33,289 bases of DNA from Gnetum montanum (Eukaryota; Streptophyta; Gnetopsida; Gnetales; Gnetaceae). The notes under the pieces were generated by a model, which did not search any database, was not told the DNA's origin, and saw only the letters and a list, made by a program, of their open reading frames with translations. A program made the translations under genes and the position numbers. Of the stretch, positions 1-10,473 are shown one piece after another. Each line of letters begins with the position of its first letter. Positions within the stretch are counted from its first letter, which is position 1. The stretch spans positions 1 through 33,289 of the forward strand of contig MNCI01029431.1 in NCBI GenBank assembly GCA_015680685.1. The letters run 5' to 3'.

Positions 1-16
1 TGTCTCCCACGGCCAT
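1..16 (-). CDS. Possible first coding exon of a host gene, running off the left edge
   Basis: Read leftward, the sequence is a U-rich tract ending TTTGCAG followed at once by ATGGCCGTGGGAGACA, giving M-A-V-G-D before the window ends. A CAG acceptor joined to an ATG with G at +4 is a common plant arrangement in which a leader intron ends exactly at the start codon. The following 2.7 kb is GC-richer than the rest and free of recognisable transposon domains, as expected of a gene's 5' flank. Only five codons are visible, so the product cannot be named. A chance match is possible. Confidence 0.3.
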
Positions 17-1737
17 CTGCAAACAAACTAACAAACAACCGAGTATGCTTCCAATCATCTAATGTTAGCACCAAACACAAACATTCAAACGTAACGTAAC
101 CCATGGTTTAACACAGACGATGATAATAAACTGAAGAAAAGCGCCGACCATAATATTAATATATCATTGAATCGATGGGAGGGGAACGAACAAGAAGGAT
201 TTGGATTGGGATGCATGATTAAACGCGGTCCGAAACGAACGTAAGCCTGATTTCGATTGGATTTCAGAGAGCAGAATCTCGTCCCACGTTGTTCCACGGG
301 GATTGGCCGCAGCAGCACGTGGATCACAGATTTATGAACAAAACCCAAAACCAAAAAGAAGACCAGAGCACTGCGGCAGCAGCGGCTGGCGATGGAAATT
401 TATGAGTAGCGAGCGACACAGAGAGACGTTGCTTGCTTGCTTGCTCAGGTACGGAACGGACAATTCGGATGGTGGCTGCTTTGGCCTCACTTTCATCATC
501 CTATGACAAAGATACAAAACAAAGTATTTCTCGTTTTCGATAAAACAATTCCTCCGCGTCTGCTGCGCATTCGATAAATCCATCACCCTTCACAAAAATT
601 ACTTCCGCGTTGCAGAGCCTCCTCAGCAAGAGAAGGAATCCTCCTCTGCCATGGTTTGGTTTCTGACCTTGACAGAAGCGCATGCATGATGGTACGCTTA
701 GACTGCAGCAAAAATGTTAATGTTTCAGTGACTATTCCGAGGTAATGTAAATGTCTAAATTACAATGAGACAGCCAGAATTTAGTTGTGTCGGCATGAAA
801 ATGATTTTGAAATAATTGTTTATGCTTCTGTTTCTTTTTAAGTCCACCGGAACCACACAAATTCAGTGTTCTTTAAAACGGCCAATGATCACCGGTTCAA
901 TGATCCGTTGCCCGGTTCAATGCTCACTCTCTGGATTGGATTTCACGCTGACTCCAACAGAGTCGGTGGAGCGGCTGGTATTAAAACCTTTATTTTTAAT
1001 AAAAATTAATGGTTTTGAAAGCGAATTTTTCTACCTTTGAGTGTAACTCGTTGGACTCCGCAATTAATTCGCAATTCTCTAAAAGGTCTCGGCCCCAATT
1101 TATTACGAACCAAGTCGATATATATTTCTCGACTCTTTAAATACCAAACAAAATGCCAAGGAGAAGAGATATGGAAGTTCGAATTAATGGCTATTTTAAT
1201 AATTTTTTGAATCATTTGTTTTCTTAATTCTTACACCATCGCGGGGTGGGTGGGGGGGTGGACGGGGTAATTTAGGAAGAGGTTAAATCTCATCTTAGTA
1301 CCACTTCTTAAAACAAAAAATTACGATTGGGTCTCCACCTCTTCTATTTTGCAAAAAATTATCTGCAGCTGTAGAGATATGCCATAATCGTCATACAACA
1401 GCAACTCGACTACGCTGAAAATTGCAGCAACAGTTCATAAAAAATGTCTATGTGAACAAACTTAATATTCGATGTAAGTTGTTTTAGGCAAGATAAAAAA
1501 TTTTGCACCGTTCAGGTCTTCAAAGTGCAGCTAAACTAACAGAAAGCTTTATCCAGATGCATCATCGTATCATAAAATTTCAGAAGCAGGTAAAGAATCG
1601 TCCGATTCTAACTGCTCCATTTTCCATAACCACGCCTGCAAGGCAAGCGGCAGTCTCGAGCATGAAATAAAACATCAAAGAAACCTGCTATTATAAGTTG
1701 AAATCCGAAGAGCGAATGTTACAAAAGGAGAATTTAC
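17..1737 (-). other. Candidate 5' leader intron of the edge gene
   Basis: On the minus strand a donor-like GGCAG|GTAAAT occurs at 1738/1737 and the acceptor TTTGCAG ends at 17. A second donor candidate, CAAG|GTAAATG, sits at 2350/2349. The stretch holds only short chance frames on both strands with no recognisable domain. Intron status is inference from splice consensus and context alone. Confidence 0.25.
1243..1267 (+). other. G-quadruplex-capable G-run cluster
   Basis: Four G tracts of 4, 3, 7 and 4 guanines lie within 25 bases, separated by loops of 1 to 5 bases. This fits the usual G3+N1-7 quadruplex pattern. It lies inside the candidate leader intron of the edge gene, on the strand opposite to that gene's transcript. 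Confidence 0.6.
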
Positions 1738-1890
1738 CTGCCAAAATTTTGACGGTGAGTGCAAGTGGGCCGTCGCAAATTGCCAAATTGGCAATGCACA
1801 GTATAATACTTGGGTTTACGAGGCGCAGGCGGCCATGCTATGCAGCTGTTATGTTCCTTGAAAAGCGTGCGATTGGGACATATGCAAATA

Positions 1891-1914
1891 CAGTACAGCA
1901 CAGCACAGCACAGA
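1891..1914. repeat. Pentanucleotide (CAGCA)n microsatellite
   Basis: About five units of period 5 (CAGTA, then CAGCA three times, then CAGAC) are read directly. Confidence 0.8.
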
Positions 1915-2024
1915 CGAACCGAGAGTCGAGACCGAGGAAGAGCTGACCAACTGAGCAAGCCTGAGCGTGATGTAAACTTGGCAGGGGAAGGCCCTGCGGC
2001 TGCTGCGCTGGCAGATGAATGAGA

Positions 2025-2109
2025 ATAATCTACTTTGCTTGTAATTGTATGCATGCTTGCTGGCATATGAATCAGGAATCAGGATAATCTGCTTTGCTTG
2101 TAATCGTAT
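2025..2109. repeat. 26-bp direct repeat pair
   Basis: Two copies of a 26-bp sequence beginning ATAATCTRCTTTGCTTG lie at 2025-2050 and 2084-2109. They differ at two positions and are offset by 59 bp. They fall in the candidate leader region and have no obvious function. Confidence 0.75.
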
Positions 2110-2221
2110 TCGTCTGCTACTGCTGCGCTTCCTCCTTCCCAGAGGGTTTTGAGTTTCAACGTTTGCTACAGCGCCCACGCAGTAGACACTGCCAAAAATC
2201 TGCCACACTGCAGGCAACGCA

Positions 2222-2287
2222 GACGAGACGAGACGAGACGACACACACAAGACGCAATCTGCAACATTACCATTAACATTAACATTA
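2222..2287. repeat. Short tandem repeats (GACGA)4 and (CATTAM)n
   Basis: Four exact GACGA units occupy 2222-2241, followed by a short CA run. CATTAC, CATTAA, CATTAA and CATTA then occupy 2265-2287. Confidence 0.8.
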
Positions 2288-2372
2288 GAGGCGGAGTCAG
2301 GTAGTGCATCATCTTCAGAATCACAGCGGCTTTGGGCGTTGGCATTTACCTTGAAAAGGCTACCCGCTGTCT

Positions 2373-2388
2373 TCTCTCTCTCTCTCTC
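2373..2388. repeat. (TC)8 microsatellite
   Basis: Eight TC units, reading as GA on the minus strand, lie at the upstream end of the GC-richer leader block. GA-rich leaders are common in plant genes. Confidence 0.8.
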
Positions 2389-2714
2389 ATTTTTGTTAAC
2401 ATTCTTATCTCTCTTTTCTAAGCCACCCACCGACTGCATACACTGTTCTCTTCATCGTCCGACAAAACATGCTCCGCGTCTCTGCTTCTGCCACGCCTTC
2501 TCTGAAGACTCTTGGAGCGTGCTTTTTGCTCCCTGCAAATGAAACTCGAGATTGGTACCACAACTCATACCAATTTAACTACCACATAGATGCAACTTAT
2601 TATAACAGTATGCTATTTCAAAGATACTCTTGTGTTATACATGCCAGTAAAGGCCTCGGAACTTTAAACTTGGGGATCTTTTTTTATCTAAAATTTCTCA
2701 AGCCTTTAGGCTAG

Positions 2715-3702
2715 CTAAATTGACAAAAACAATAGATATTTGAAATGCAAGTTCAGATGCTACTAAACCTTTAAATCTTTGAGTATTAAAAGAAGTATAT
2801 TGAAATTTAAAACAAAATGATTATAAATACACGTGAACATGATTGTCAAAGAGATTGCCAAGGGGAAAAGCCCTAAACAGCATTGTGCCTCCCGATGAAC
2901 TGGCCGCACGTCAAATTGAACAATCTTTGATCAACGCTTCAAAAAAATGTGCAGAACCTAAAAGTATGTTTACAACACCGATGCACTTGAATTCACGCAC
3001 ACTGGCATAGGCTCTCGTAGAGGACATAGTGAGGGCCACCACATAATCTCATTTAGCAGAAAAAGTTTCATCCCAAAATATATCCTATGTTACCGAGGAA
3101 AACAATCATGAACGGTGAACCTAAAAGTCTAATGAATATGCCCATCTTTTTATCCCAATTATACGAGGTTGGTGGTTACTACTTGGAGGTAACCACATGC
3201 AGTTACAATTGTTTATGAGATCGTTTATCTTATTGCTGACCCAGTTTCAGCATACATTGTTGCAAGGTTAGTGTAGAAGCCATCCTGCCTCGAAGATGGA
3301 ATCTATTTTTGATGCTGTGAATCTCTTTCCTAGACACCCATGTCAAGTTATGGATAGTCAAGCCAAATGTGCCAATTAGTTATAAGGTAAGGTAGAAGTA
3401 AAAAGAAGAAGAGTAAAGAAAGATCATCGATTGGTTTTACAAAAAGAAATAAAAGAAGTAATGCTCTAACTAATAGTAAAATCAAGACGTAAAAGTAGAT
3501 CTTTCAAGATAAGTTTAGTCTGTGATAATGGGGAGGAGGTGCCGAATTGCTAATTTGAGCTTTTACCTAGAAAAACTACATCAATTTTTCAATAAACTTG
3601 GTCAATTGTAACAAGGGCCACCAAGGATTGGCCATTTGTGTACATTGAACATGGGAAAAATAATAAGGTAGACTTATGTCACGGATACTTGAGAAGTCTC
3701 AG
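2715..3702. other. Unassigned AT-rich spacer
   Basis: I see no LTR, coding domain or RNA gene here. No frame exceeds about 60 codons on either strand. It may be decayed transposon sequence or host spacer between the edge gene and element A. Confidence 0.5.
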
Positions 3703-4521
3703 TAATGAGTGTGAGGTACCCTTATGCTCAACCATACAAATATGAGCATGTACGCACAATCCAGTCAAACTCCACGAATGGACTAGTTGTGGCATCTAAA
3801 TAATTATACGTTGATCATAGTTCGTTGTCTTCCCACCTAGACTAGTAGTAGCTTTATCATGTATGGTTTAGTCCAGAGTGAAGCATATGATGTTGTCCTA
3901 ATTTTACGTTACTCTTAATAATAGAAAAGATAAATTGATTAAACTAATAATGGAAGCAAAACCTAAATTAGCCTATGGCAATGGTATTGGCCTTTAATCG
4001 TCTGTACACGTCTTGGATTTCATGGGATTACTACTAGGTGTGCCAAGTATTCACACTTAAACGCTCGTGATTAAGGTGTACACATTCCGCTTAATGAAAG
4101 GAAAAGTAAATAACAATAAATCGAACTATTAACTAAAGAAGGCATTAAATAATTAAAACAACCTAAATTAATCTAAGTGAATGTTGCAATGATGAAAGTA
4201 ATCTTGATTTTTATTGCTAGTCACGCATGTGTCCAAGTATGTCACACTTGAACAAAGGTGCCATGCAATTACAAACATCACGCTACAAGCATGCATTAGG
4301 AATAACTAGCTTGAAAGAAAGAAATTGAAAACTGAAAACTAAATTGCCAAAAGAACTAGAAAGAAAATAACTTCCCTAAAAACTTCAAAACTTGTCAACT
4401 GTGTGCCTAAGTGATGTATTTATAGGCTAACACAAGAGTCACAATATCATGTATACGATATCGTATCCAGGCTACAATATCGCATACTTGATATTGGGGT
4501 CGAGAAAACCGCAATTCATCA
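3703..4521 (-). repeat. Element A 3' LTR
   Basis: This 819-bp copy matches 10474-11306 along its length. Its window-left end is TAATGAG, against TGATGAG in the other copy, and its right end is CATCA. The minus-strand TATA box is at 4417-4424 (TATAAATA), with a cluster of GATATC-like boxes at 4443-4495 on its U3 side. Confidence 0.88.
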
Positions 4522-4531
4522 TACCCCCATG
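4522..4531 (-). other. Polypurine tract of element A
   Basis: On the minus strand, CATGGGGGTA directly precedes the TGATG start of the 3' LTR. Element B has CATGGGGTTA in the same place, and both are preceded by a shared CTCGAGGAYGAGTTTTTATT-type stretch. The G-run is therefore conserved family sequence consistent with a plus-strand primer, although it is short. Confidence 0.6.
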
Positions 4532-4689
4532 ATTAAATAAAAACTCATCCTCGAGTTAATACAATGAGAAACGAGCCCCTTACAAAACATTATGAAGGTA
4601 TGGGATTATTGACTACTACTGACTAACCATGCCACAGTATGGGAAACACAAAACTTGAACACAAAACACAAAAGACAAAATGTTGGAAC

Positions 4690-7442
4690 TCAGGTGGTTC
4701 TTGGAGGTGGTGGTTTCTCCATTGGTGCTTTCCCTTTATCTAGTACTGTAGGCTTCTGAGATTGCTGACATGTGAGAAGCACCTATAGTTTCTCTTCTTC
4801 TGTTCAAGGATCATGCACAATCCATGCTAATGTCCCAATGTTTGATGAAGCTGGCACCTCCCATAAACACAACTATGGAAACATCTAGTTTGCTTTGACA
4901 TACCACGCAACAAACTACCATCATTCCTCCTCATAGGTTCTAGCTTTATCTTGTAATTCATGGTAATCTGTCAGTCATTGCGCCAAATCTGTTACTACAT
5001 CTCTTTGATCATAATAGCTTACTTTAACCACTTCTAATTCAGAGTTTGCAATTTCTAATTTTTGCAACATTTTCTTATGTTCAACAAACTTTGTCTCATA
5101 CTTAGCGTAAGTGGTAGCTACCTATTTCTCAAGCTCATTTCTCAAGTGCCCTACTGTTAACATGGCTAAGTTGGCATATCGCAGATTTGCCGCGATATGC
5201 CAACCCCATGTACTTCGTTCAGTCTTGAATCTATAGGTTTTAGCTTTTTAGTTCCACTTTGTGGGTGAAGGCATATGTGTTCAATATGGCTCGCCAGTCA
5301 GTGTGTTGAGTATTGAAAGAGTTAATGTGAGTCTTAGCCACATGAATCTCCTTTTTGATTATTTCTTTGTACATCCCCACCTGATCATAGAAGTGCTCTT
5401 TCAACTTCTTATGCTTCTTGGCCTCATTCTGCCACGCAATGATCTCTATTGTCATCTTTTGACAGATGGCGTGGACCTCCTCCATAGAGAGGATTCTACT
5501 TTCCCTAGCCAAGCAATTCATATCTTGGTTGATCCATACTAATTTTTTTCTCATCTGTTGAAAACTTTCTTCAAGAACATTCTTCTATTTCTCAATTGCC
5601 ATCAACCGAAGATTTTCAGCAGCAAGTTGCTTATTCTCCTCTTGTAGGGCCTTGAGAGCCTTAGCATGTGCATATGTTTGAGCTTGTGCCTTAGAAGCAA
5701 CCTAATCAACCTATTCTTTCTCCCTTGCCACTTTTTTATTCTCTTCCAACAATTTATTTAGTTTCTCATTTCTGAAAACATCCAATTGGTCAGCTGTGAT
5801 GAATTGGGAAGGATCTCTTCTTTCAGCTTGTAGGGTGATGAGCTTTTCTTGTAGTCTTCACAGCTCCACTTCCGCATGCTTAGCCCTAACTTCAGCGATG
5901 ACCAATTTTTCTTTAGTTAAAATGAGATTTGATTGTACTACTAGGACATCTTGAGAGATGTCAAATAAGGAAGTCATGACTTATCCTGTTTGCAGTAAGA
6001 AATCCAAAACATCCTCATGTTCTGCAGGAGTCATTGAGGAACTGGCCAAAACTTGAGCATCACGTGCTCTTGTGAAGCTGTCAATGGTACAATAGGGACA
6101 TTAAAAGATTCTTTGATGTGGTCTGCAACCACTTTGCTATGCCTGTTGCATCTTGGTGTTGCATGCCCACAACTGTGGCACCTTTACTAGTCTCTAATCT
6201 GACTTGGAAGGATGCGAGATTCCCAAAGATCTGCTCAGACCACTAGGACTCTTCTCCTAAAATCAACGAAATGTGTCCACTCACGAGGTTAGCTAAAATA
6301 GTGGGCTACACGAAATCGTCAATGACCCTAAATAAATTCTCAGCATCACAACTCCCTTAACTGACCATCTCAGCAATGGTTTTAAGGTGATTGATGGACA
6401 ATCAATAGTCCTATTATGGTGATGGTTATTGTTGGATTTGCTAGCTTGTGGGTTGGCTAGGCCCTACTGTTTGAGGTGCAATGGGCCCAATTATTTGCTC
6501 TTTTTCTTACTCTAATTACTCACCAACGTCTTTCCTTGGCATTAGTTATTTGAGTAGTATAGCATACAAAGCATTTTGGGCTTTTCTAAGAACATCATTT
6601 GTATAGCCCAAAATTTTAGCACTTTGCAACGCTTCCTAATGAGATAAGGGAAAGGCAAGGTAAGCTTCCCTACCATTCTTTTTTCAAATCGCCTTAGTAT
6701 TTTTGTCAAATATGAATGGGGAAAATTGGCATAAATTTTTCCAACAAAATTACACTACCCCACACCACATAAGTAGATAGTTTATTTAAGCCTTTGGTGG
6801 GGAAAATGTGATAAGTGCCAATCTTGAAGTAAATCCTCTTATCCAAGGTTAATTCTCCATAAGATTTATTTCTTTGTCGTAAGCTCATTTCAACCATAAC
6901 TTTCTTATGTCCGCATTCGATCAAGTGGACAAATGAGCAACCTTTGGTCCTACATTTGGAAGATTCAAGACCTTTGCAATGGCCCTTGCAAAGAAATCAA
7001 TGAGAATGCCACCTACATTAACAATGGTGCCTTCTTCCTTGCCATGCCAAAATTGGTATGTCTCACCCAAATACCAATCACCACTTTCTGAGAGAATGGA
7101 CCACCATGGAGATGCCTTAAGTTGAGTCTTCACTGGTTCAAGGGAAAACTTAGTGAAAGGCCTAAAATTGAGCTTCATGATCATGGCTAAGAAGGTGGAC
7201 TTCTCTTGAATGGCTTGGAGACATTTTGGGGACAACATGAAGCGTTGCCCTAGTTCTGGGGCTCTAACTTCTCCACCTTCTATGTGGCTAGATCACACTG
7301 TCACAAGGGTTTCCTGATGAATGCTAAATGAGTGTGCTTCCTGATCTACATGTTCTACGTGAGGTCCCTAGCCTTTGCCTCCTCTTAGGCATTTAGCTGC
7401 TCCTTGCAAAGGTCTTGCTTGATCTCCTCTTTTTGGGGCCAT
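4690..7442 (-). pseudogene. Long coiled-coil additional ORF of element A (broken)
   Basis: The frame starts at ATG 7442-7440 (M-A-P-K-R-G), directly after an AG acceptor. The first ~180 codons, with two early stops, contain a globular segment (7238-6921) with WWSILSESGDWY and IDFFARAIAKVLNLP. This pattern recalls the N-terminal domain of Athila ORF1/plant transposon proteins, but only as inference. After a frame break, 6924-6706 continues it. From ~5975 to 5240 one frame with several stops is a heptad-rich coiled coil (KLNKLLEENKKVAREKE, LKALQEENKQLAAENLRL). A shifted frame continues the coil and ends in a proline/lysine tail (DKGKAPMEKPPPP) with a stop at 4692-4690. It occupies the position where pol or an env-like gene would sit. 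No membrane segment is evident. Its function is unknown; self-assembly or gag partnering would fit a coiled coil. Confidence 0.6.
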
Positions 7443-7505
7443 CTATAATCACACAAAGATCAACTATTACTAAGGTTGTGTAGAGAAATTTTTATCAACT
7501 CATAC
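7443..7505 (-). other. Intron-like 63-nt segment before the coiled-coil ORF
   Basis: On the minus strand, AAG|GTATGAG at 7506/7505 and TGATTATAG|ATGGC at 7443/7442 bracket 63 nt. Element B has AAG|GTATAA ... GTGTAG|ATGGC bracketing 61 nt in the equivalent place (21235-21295). Conservation of both junctions and of the spacing suggests a real leader intron. Alternatively the acceptor may be used with a donor further upstream to make a subgenomic mRNA. Confidence 0.45.
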
Positions 7506-7977
7506 CTTACTCATTACCTTAATTAACAGTCCATAATTACATAGTGTGATTTTAGAGTTAGAAATATTTTTGAGAAGTGGCTCCAAAAGGTGTCATTTTT
7601 GACCTTACATCATTGGGTTTCGTCAATTTCTTTACATGTGGCACTTACAATCGTTTGGGTGGCCTAGGTGATTGATGAAAATTAACTTGGCATTTAAACA
7701 TAAAATGTTTCTTTAGTAAATATTGAATTTCTTACACCTAGGATATCCTTCGAATGATAGCAAATGTTGAGAAAAGTATGCACACTTCCTACTATAGTAC
7801 CCCCCACGACTAAGTGGAATACTTTAGGTTCAAATAGGATAAGACAAAATTGAAATAAGAATGTTAGGGAGCAAGATATTGTGCTTGGAAGATGGAGAAG
7901 TAAAGAAAAGGAAAATTTCAACAACTCCCCTAGTGGCAAATGAAGGAAATGAACATTGAAGTAGGCGGGGTCATAAC

Positions 7978-8062
7978 TATGTATAGGTTGGTGAGACCCA
8001 ATATCGCATACCCGATATTGCAAACCTGATATTAGTTCAGATGCAATATCGCATCCCCACCA
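7978..8062 (-). promoter_or_regulatory. Internal U3-like promoter module in element A
   Basis: Read on the minus strand, it begins TGGTGGGGATGCGATATT, closely matching the start of the element B LTR (TGATGGGATGCGATATC). Four GATATC/GATATT boxes then follow (8045, 8028, 8014 and 8000), spaced 17, 14 and 14 bp, and TATACATA lies at 7985-7978. The order and spacing reproduce the LTR U3 arrangement, about 0.5 kb upstream of the coiled-coil ORF. It could be an internal promoter derived from an LTR fragment. The sequence beyond the TATA-like box does not resemble the LTR. Confidence 0.5.
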
Positions 8063-8613
8063 ACATGCAGGACTGAGTGGAAATAATGAATTTTCAATAT
8101 ATAATGAAGGATTTGAAATTAAATTGGAAGGTCTATGGTATTTGGCACCAGAAGTATGTCATGATGGAGTCATATATTAAAATTTTTGAAAAGGGGCTAG
8201 GATGAAAGGTGTATAGTAATTTTTGAGGAATGATTGATTAAAATGATAAGGAAAAGTAATTTTCACTTAGGTGAGTAGTTGGAGGTTGTAAGATAATGCA
8301 GTTCTGTGCAACAGGGACAAGTTACAAAAGTTACACAACTGGGTCCTTCCCAAAGCAAGCTCTAGCCTATGATGCCCTTATGGAACCACACCTCTAATGT
8401 CCGTGGGCACTAGAGAAGTTGAATGCAACATATACCTATGAACAAAACACACATGTTAGAACCATCAAGTTGAGATAATAACTCTACATTACACCAACCA
8501 CAAGTTATGAACATTCAGACAATGAGATGAGATGGACTGCAAAAGGAATTGCAGAAATCGAGGCATGAGTTCTCGAATGATGGTCACAATGGAATTTTGT
8601 TTGGAATTAGTGG
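8063..8613 (-). other. Element A interior between gag and the internal promoter module
   Basis: No coding domain is visible. A stretch near 8335-8380 matches element B around 20880-20930: on the minus strand of A and the plus strand of B, both contain GCTTTGGGRAGGACCCA. The two elements are therefore collinear here, and A has lost the protease region present in B between gag and this point. Confidence 0.5.
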
Positions 8614-10348
8614 TTAAATAACCATGTGTCTAGCTAGATGGTGGCCTCCCCCATGCCTGTGAGTTTTGCCACTATGGCAAAGCAAGGTGTTGACGCTGGT
8701 AATAGCTCCCCTCAAGATAGTACAATGGGTTATGGGGTTGTCCATGATTACCTTATGGAATAAGGATGCACATAAACCAATACATTTGTATGAATTTTGG
8801 ATGTAGCTTCCCTGCCCAATGCTCATATAGATGTGACAAGACTGGGTAATGGCCCTTTGGATGGTCATATAAATAGACATCACATCCATCCTCATTATCT
8901 GTAGTTGAGCCTTAAGCCTCATTACCCTTAGCCATTCTCCCTAGTTGCCAAACTGTGTTCTTAACTGTTTTTGATTTCTATGCCCTTTGTTTGTTTTGAT
9001 TGCTAGGTTTATTTTAGATGGCCCTCTCCTTGACAGTGTCTTCTAAGTTCACACTTTGTTCATTTGCCCATATGATCATCTTGTTATGATTTACCTAAGT
9101 TTCATCTAACAATTTCTATATTGGAAAAGGTTGGGACTATATCACCCTTTCAGAATTGGTTGCTTCCTCTTCCTTATAGTTTCAGACCTTTGTTGTTTCT
9201 AGAGTTGGGTCCTACTCAAATGCTTTGGCATTCTCCCATTTAGATAATTTTCTCTCTTCTTTTGCTAGACACTCTATTAGCTCTTTGACCTGGTGGGCTT
9301 GGAGCTTATATAGTTGTCATTGGGCATGCTTTCCAAGATTCACCCTTGTTTCATTACTAAGCCCATCTATAATGTGGATTATTTGCTCTTTCTTGGAGAA
9401 CCCATGACCTGGACATTTATTTAGTAAGGCATACTATCTATCTAAGGCCATTTCCAAGGGTTCCTGTTGTTCTTGTTTCCATCTCTAGATTTTTCTCATT
9501 AAGGTGGACACTTGCACATAGGTTTGGTATCTTTTATTGAAAAGTTATAACATGGTTGACCATCGTCTAATTGAATTTGGTTCCAATGATCTATACCACA
9601 CTTTATCTTTATCAATTAGTATCCTAGAAAAGAGCTTAAGCTTTTTCCATTTACTATCCACATTGTTGAGCACACAAGCATCATAGAAGGCTTGTAAATG
9701 ATGTTGCAGATTTGAATCATAGCCTCTTGCAATTTTTGGAATATTATTCAAGTTGAGCTTAGGTAGTTGACTCTTCCTATGATGCTTGTGAGATATCTTA
9801 ATGGCCTCTATGATGTGCATTATGCTTTTAGGGACTAACAAGGGTTTATTATCATCAAACAAGTTGTGATTAAAATCTCTATTTGATCAATGGTGATGAT
9901 GGGGCTTGTTTTCATGTTGATGAACTTGAGTGTGTCTGTGGGTTCGATTTTTGCTTTTATTCCAACCCTTTTATGGAGCTCTATCTCTATACCTACGTTT
10001 AGCTTCATCAGAACTAGACGTTGAAGTTGAGGGGGAAGATGAAAAGGAGGATCTGGTAGGATAGCCATGGCTTCTATAATGTTCATCAAGGTCCCTTGGT
10101 TTATCATTTCTAAGTACCGATGAGGTCTTATGCCTTGAGGCCTACCCTAGTTTAGGACTAACATCATCTTCTTCAAGAATGTTTGCCTTAGGTGAATGTA
10201 GTCTTTAAGTGTCATTAGGGTGGCCATGATCATGAAAAGCCCTTGCATAAGGTGGATCACTCAAATCTTCTTCATTGTATATTTTGTTAATTCTCCAATG
10301 AATAAGTGTGCTATACGATTGATAATCATTTCCATGTGAGTGAAACAT
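8614..10348 (-). pseudogene. Element A gag (broken)
   Basis: Gag packages element RNA into virus-like particles. The likely start is the ATG at 10348-10346, about 107 nt after the primer-binding site. The frame runs through a serine-rich/RYRDRAP stretch and into the capsid core at 9862-9545. Core signatures are LNNIPKIARGYDSNLQHHLQ, a DACVLNNVD segment, KKLKLFSRILIDKDKVWY and SLEPNSIRRWSTML. Element B carries the matching core at 17329-17679, with the shared IRRWSTML and WKLKLF-type motifs. Several in-frame stops interrupt it (for example at 9547-9545). The C-terminal part aligns with B around 18220-18540 in a shifted frame (QWQNSQAWGRPP-like region). No zinc knuckle is visible. Confidence 0.75.
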
Positions 10349-10454
10349 GGTTGTCAATTTGTGGTGTGTGTTTGAATACTTCTCGAAAGATATATTGTTA
10401 ATACCTTTTTATAGCGATCTTGTGTAATATAACTAATCTAGATAACTAGTACCA

Positions 10455-10472
10455 TCCTTGGCAATGATGCCA
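10455..10472 (-). other. Primer-binding site, tRNA-Asp type
   Basis: The minus strand reads TGGCATCATTGCCAAGGA one base after the 5' LTR. Against the complement of the plant tRNA-Asp 3' end known from Athila/Tat elements (TGGCGCCGTTGCCGGGGA, from memory) 13 of 18 bases match, and all five differences are G-to-A or C-to-T transitions. That pattern is expected from decay of methylated DNA. Confidence 0.65.
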
Positions 10473-10473
10473 A

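Larger units (their letters stand above)
1738..2440 (-). promoter_or_regulatory. GC-richer leader/promoter-proximal region, possibly untranslated exon
   Basis: This block has many CG dinucleotides and several short tandem repeats, including a pyrimidine run that reads GAGAGA on the minus strand, as is common in plant 5' leaders. A minus-strand open frame of 196 codons crosses it (2439-1849). That frame is serine- and arginine-rich, passes through simple repeats and resembles no family I know, so I do not call it a gene. No convincing TATA box was found upstream. The untranslated-exon assignment depends on the edge gene being real. Confidence 0.25.

Noticed and set aside
1849-2439. 196-codon minus-strand frame
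   Set aside because: It crosses simple repeats, has no recognisable domain and low-complexity composition. It is more likely a chance frame in GC-richer leader sequence.
5261-5542. Plus-strand 93-codon frame
   Set aside because: It is antisense to the coiled-coil ORF of element A, which has family and context support.
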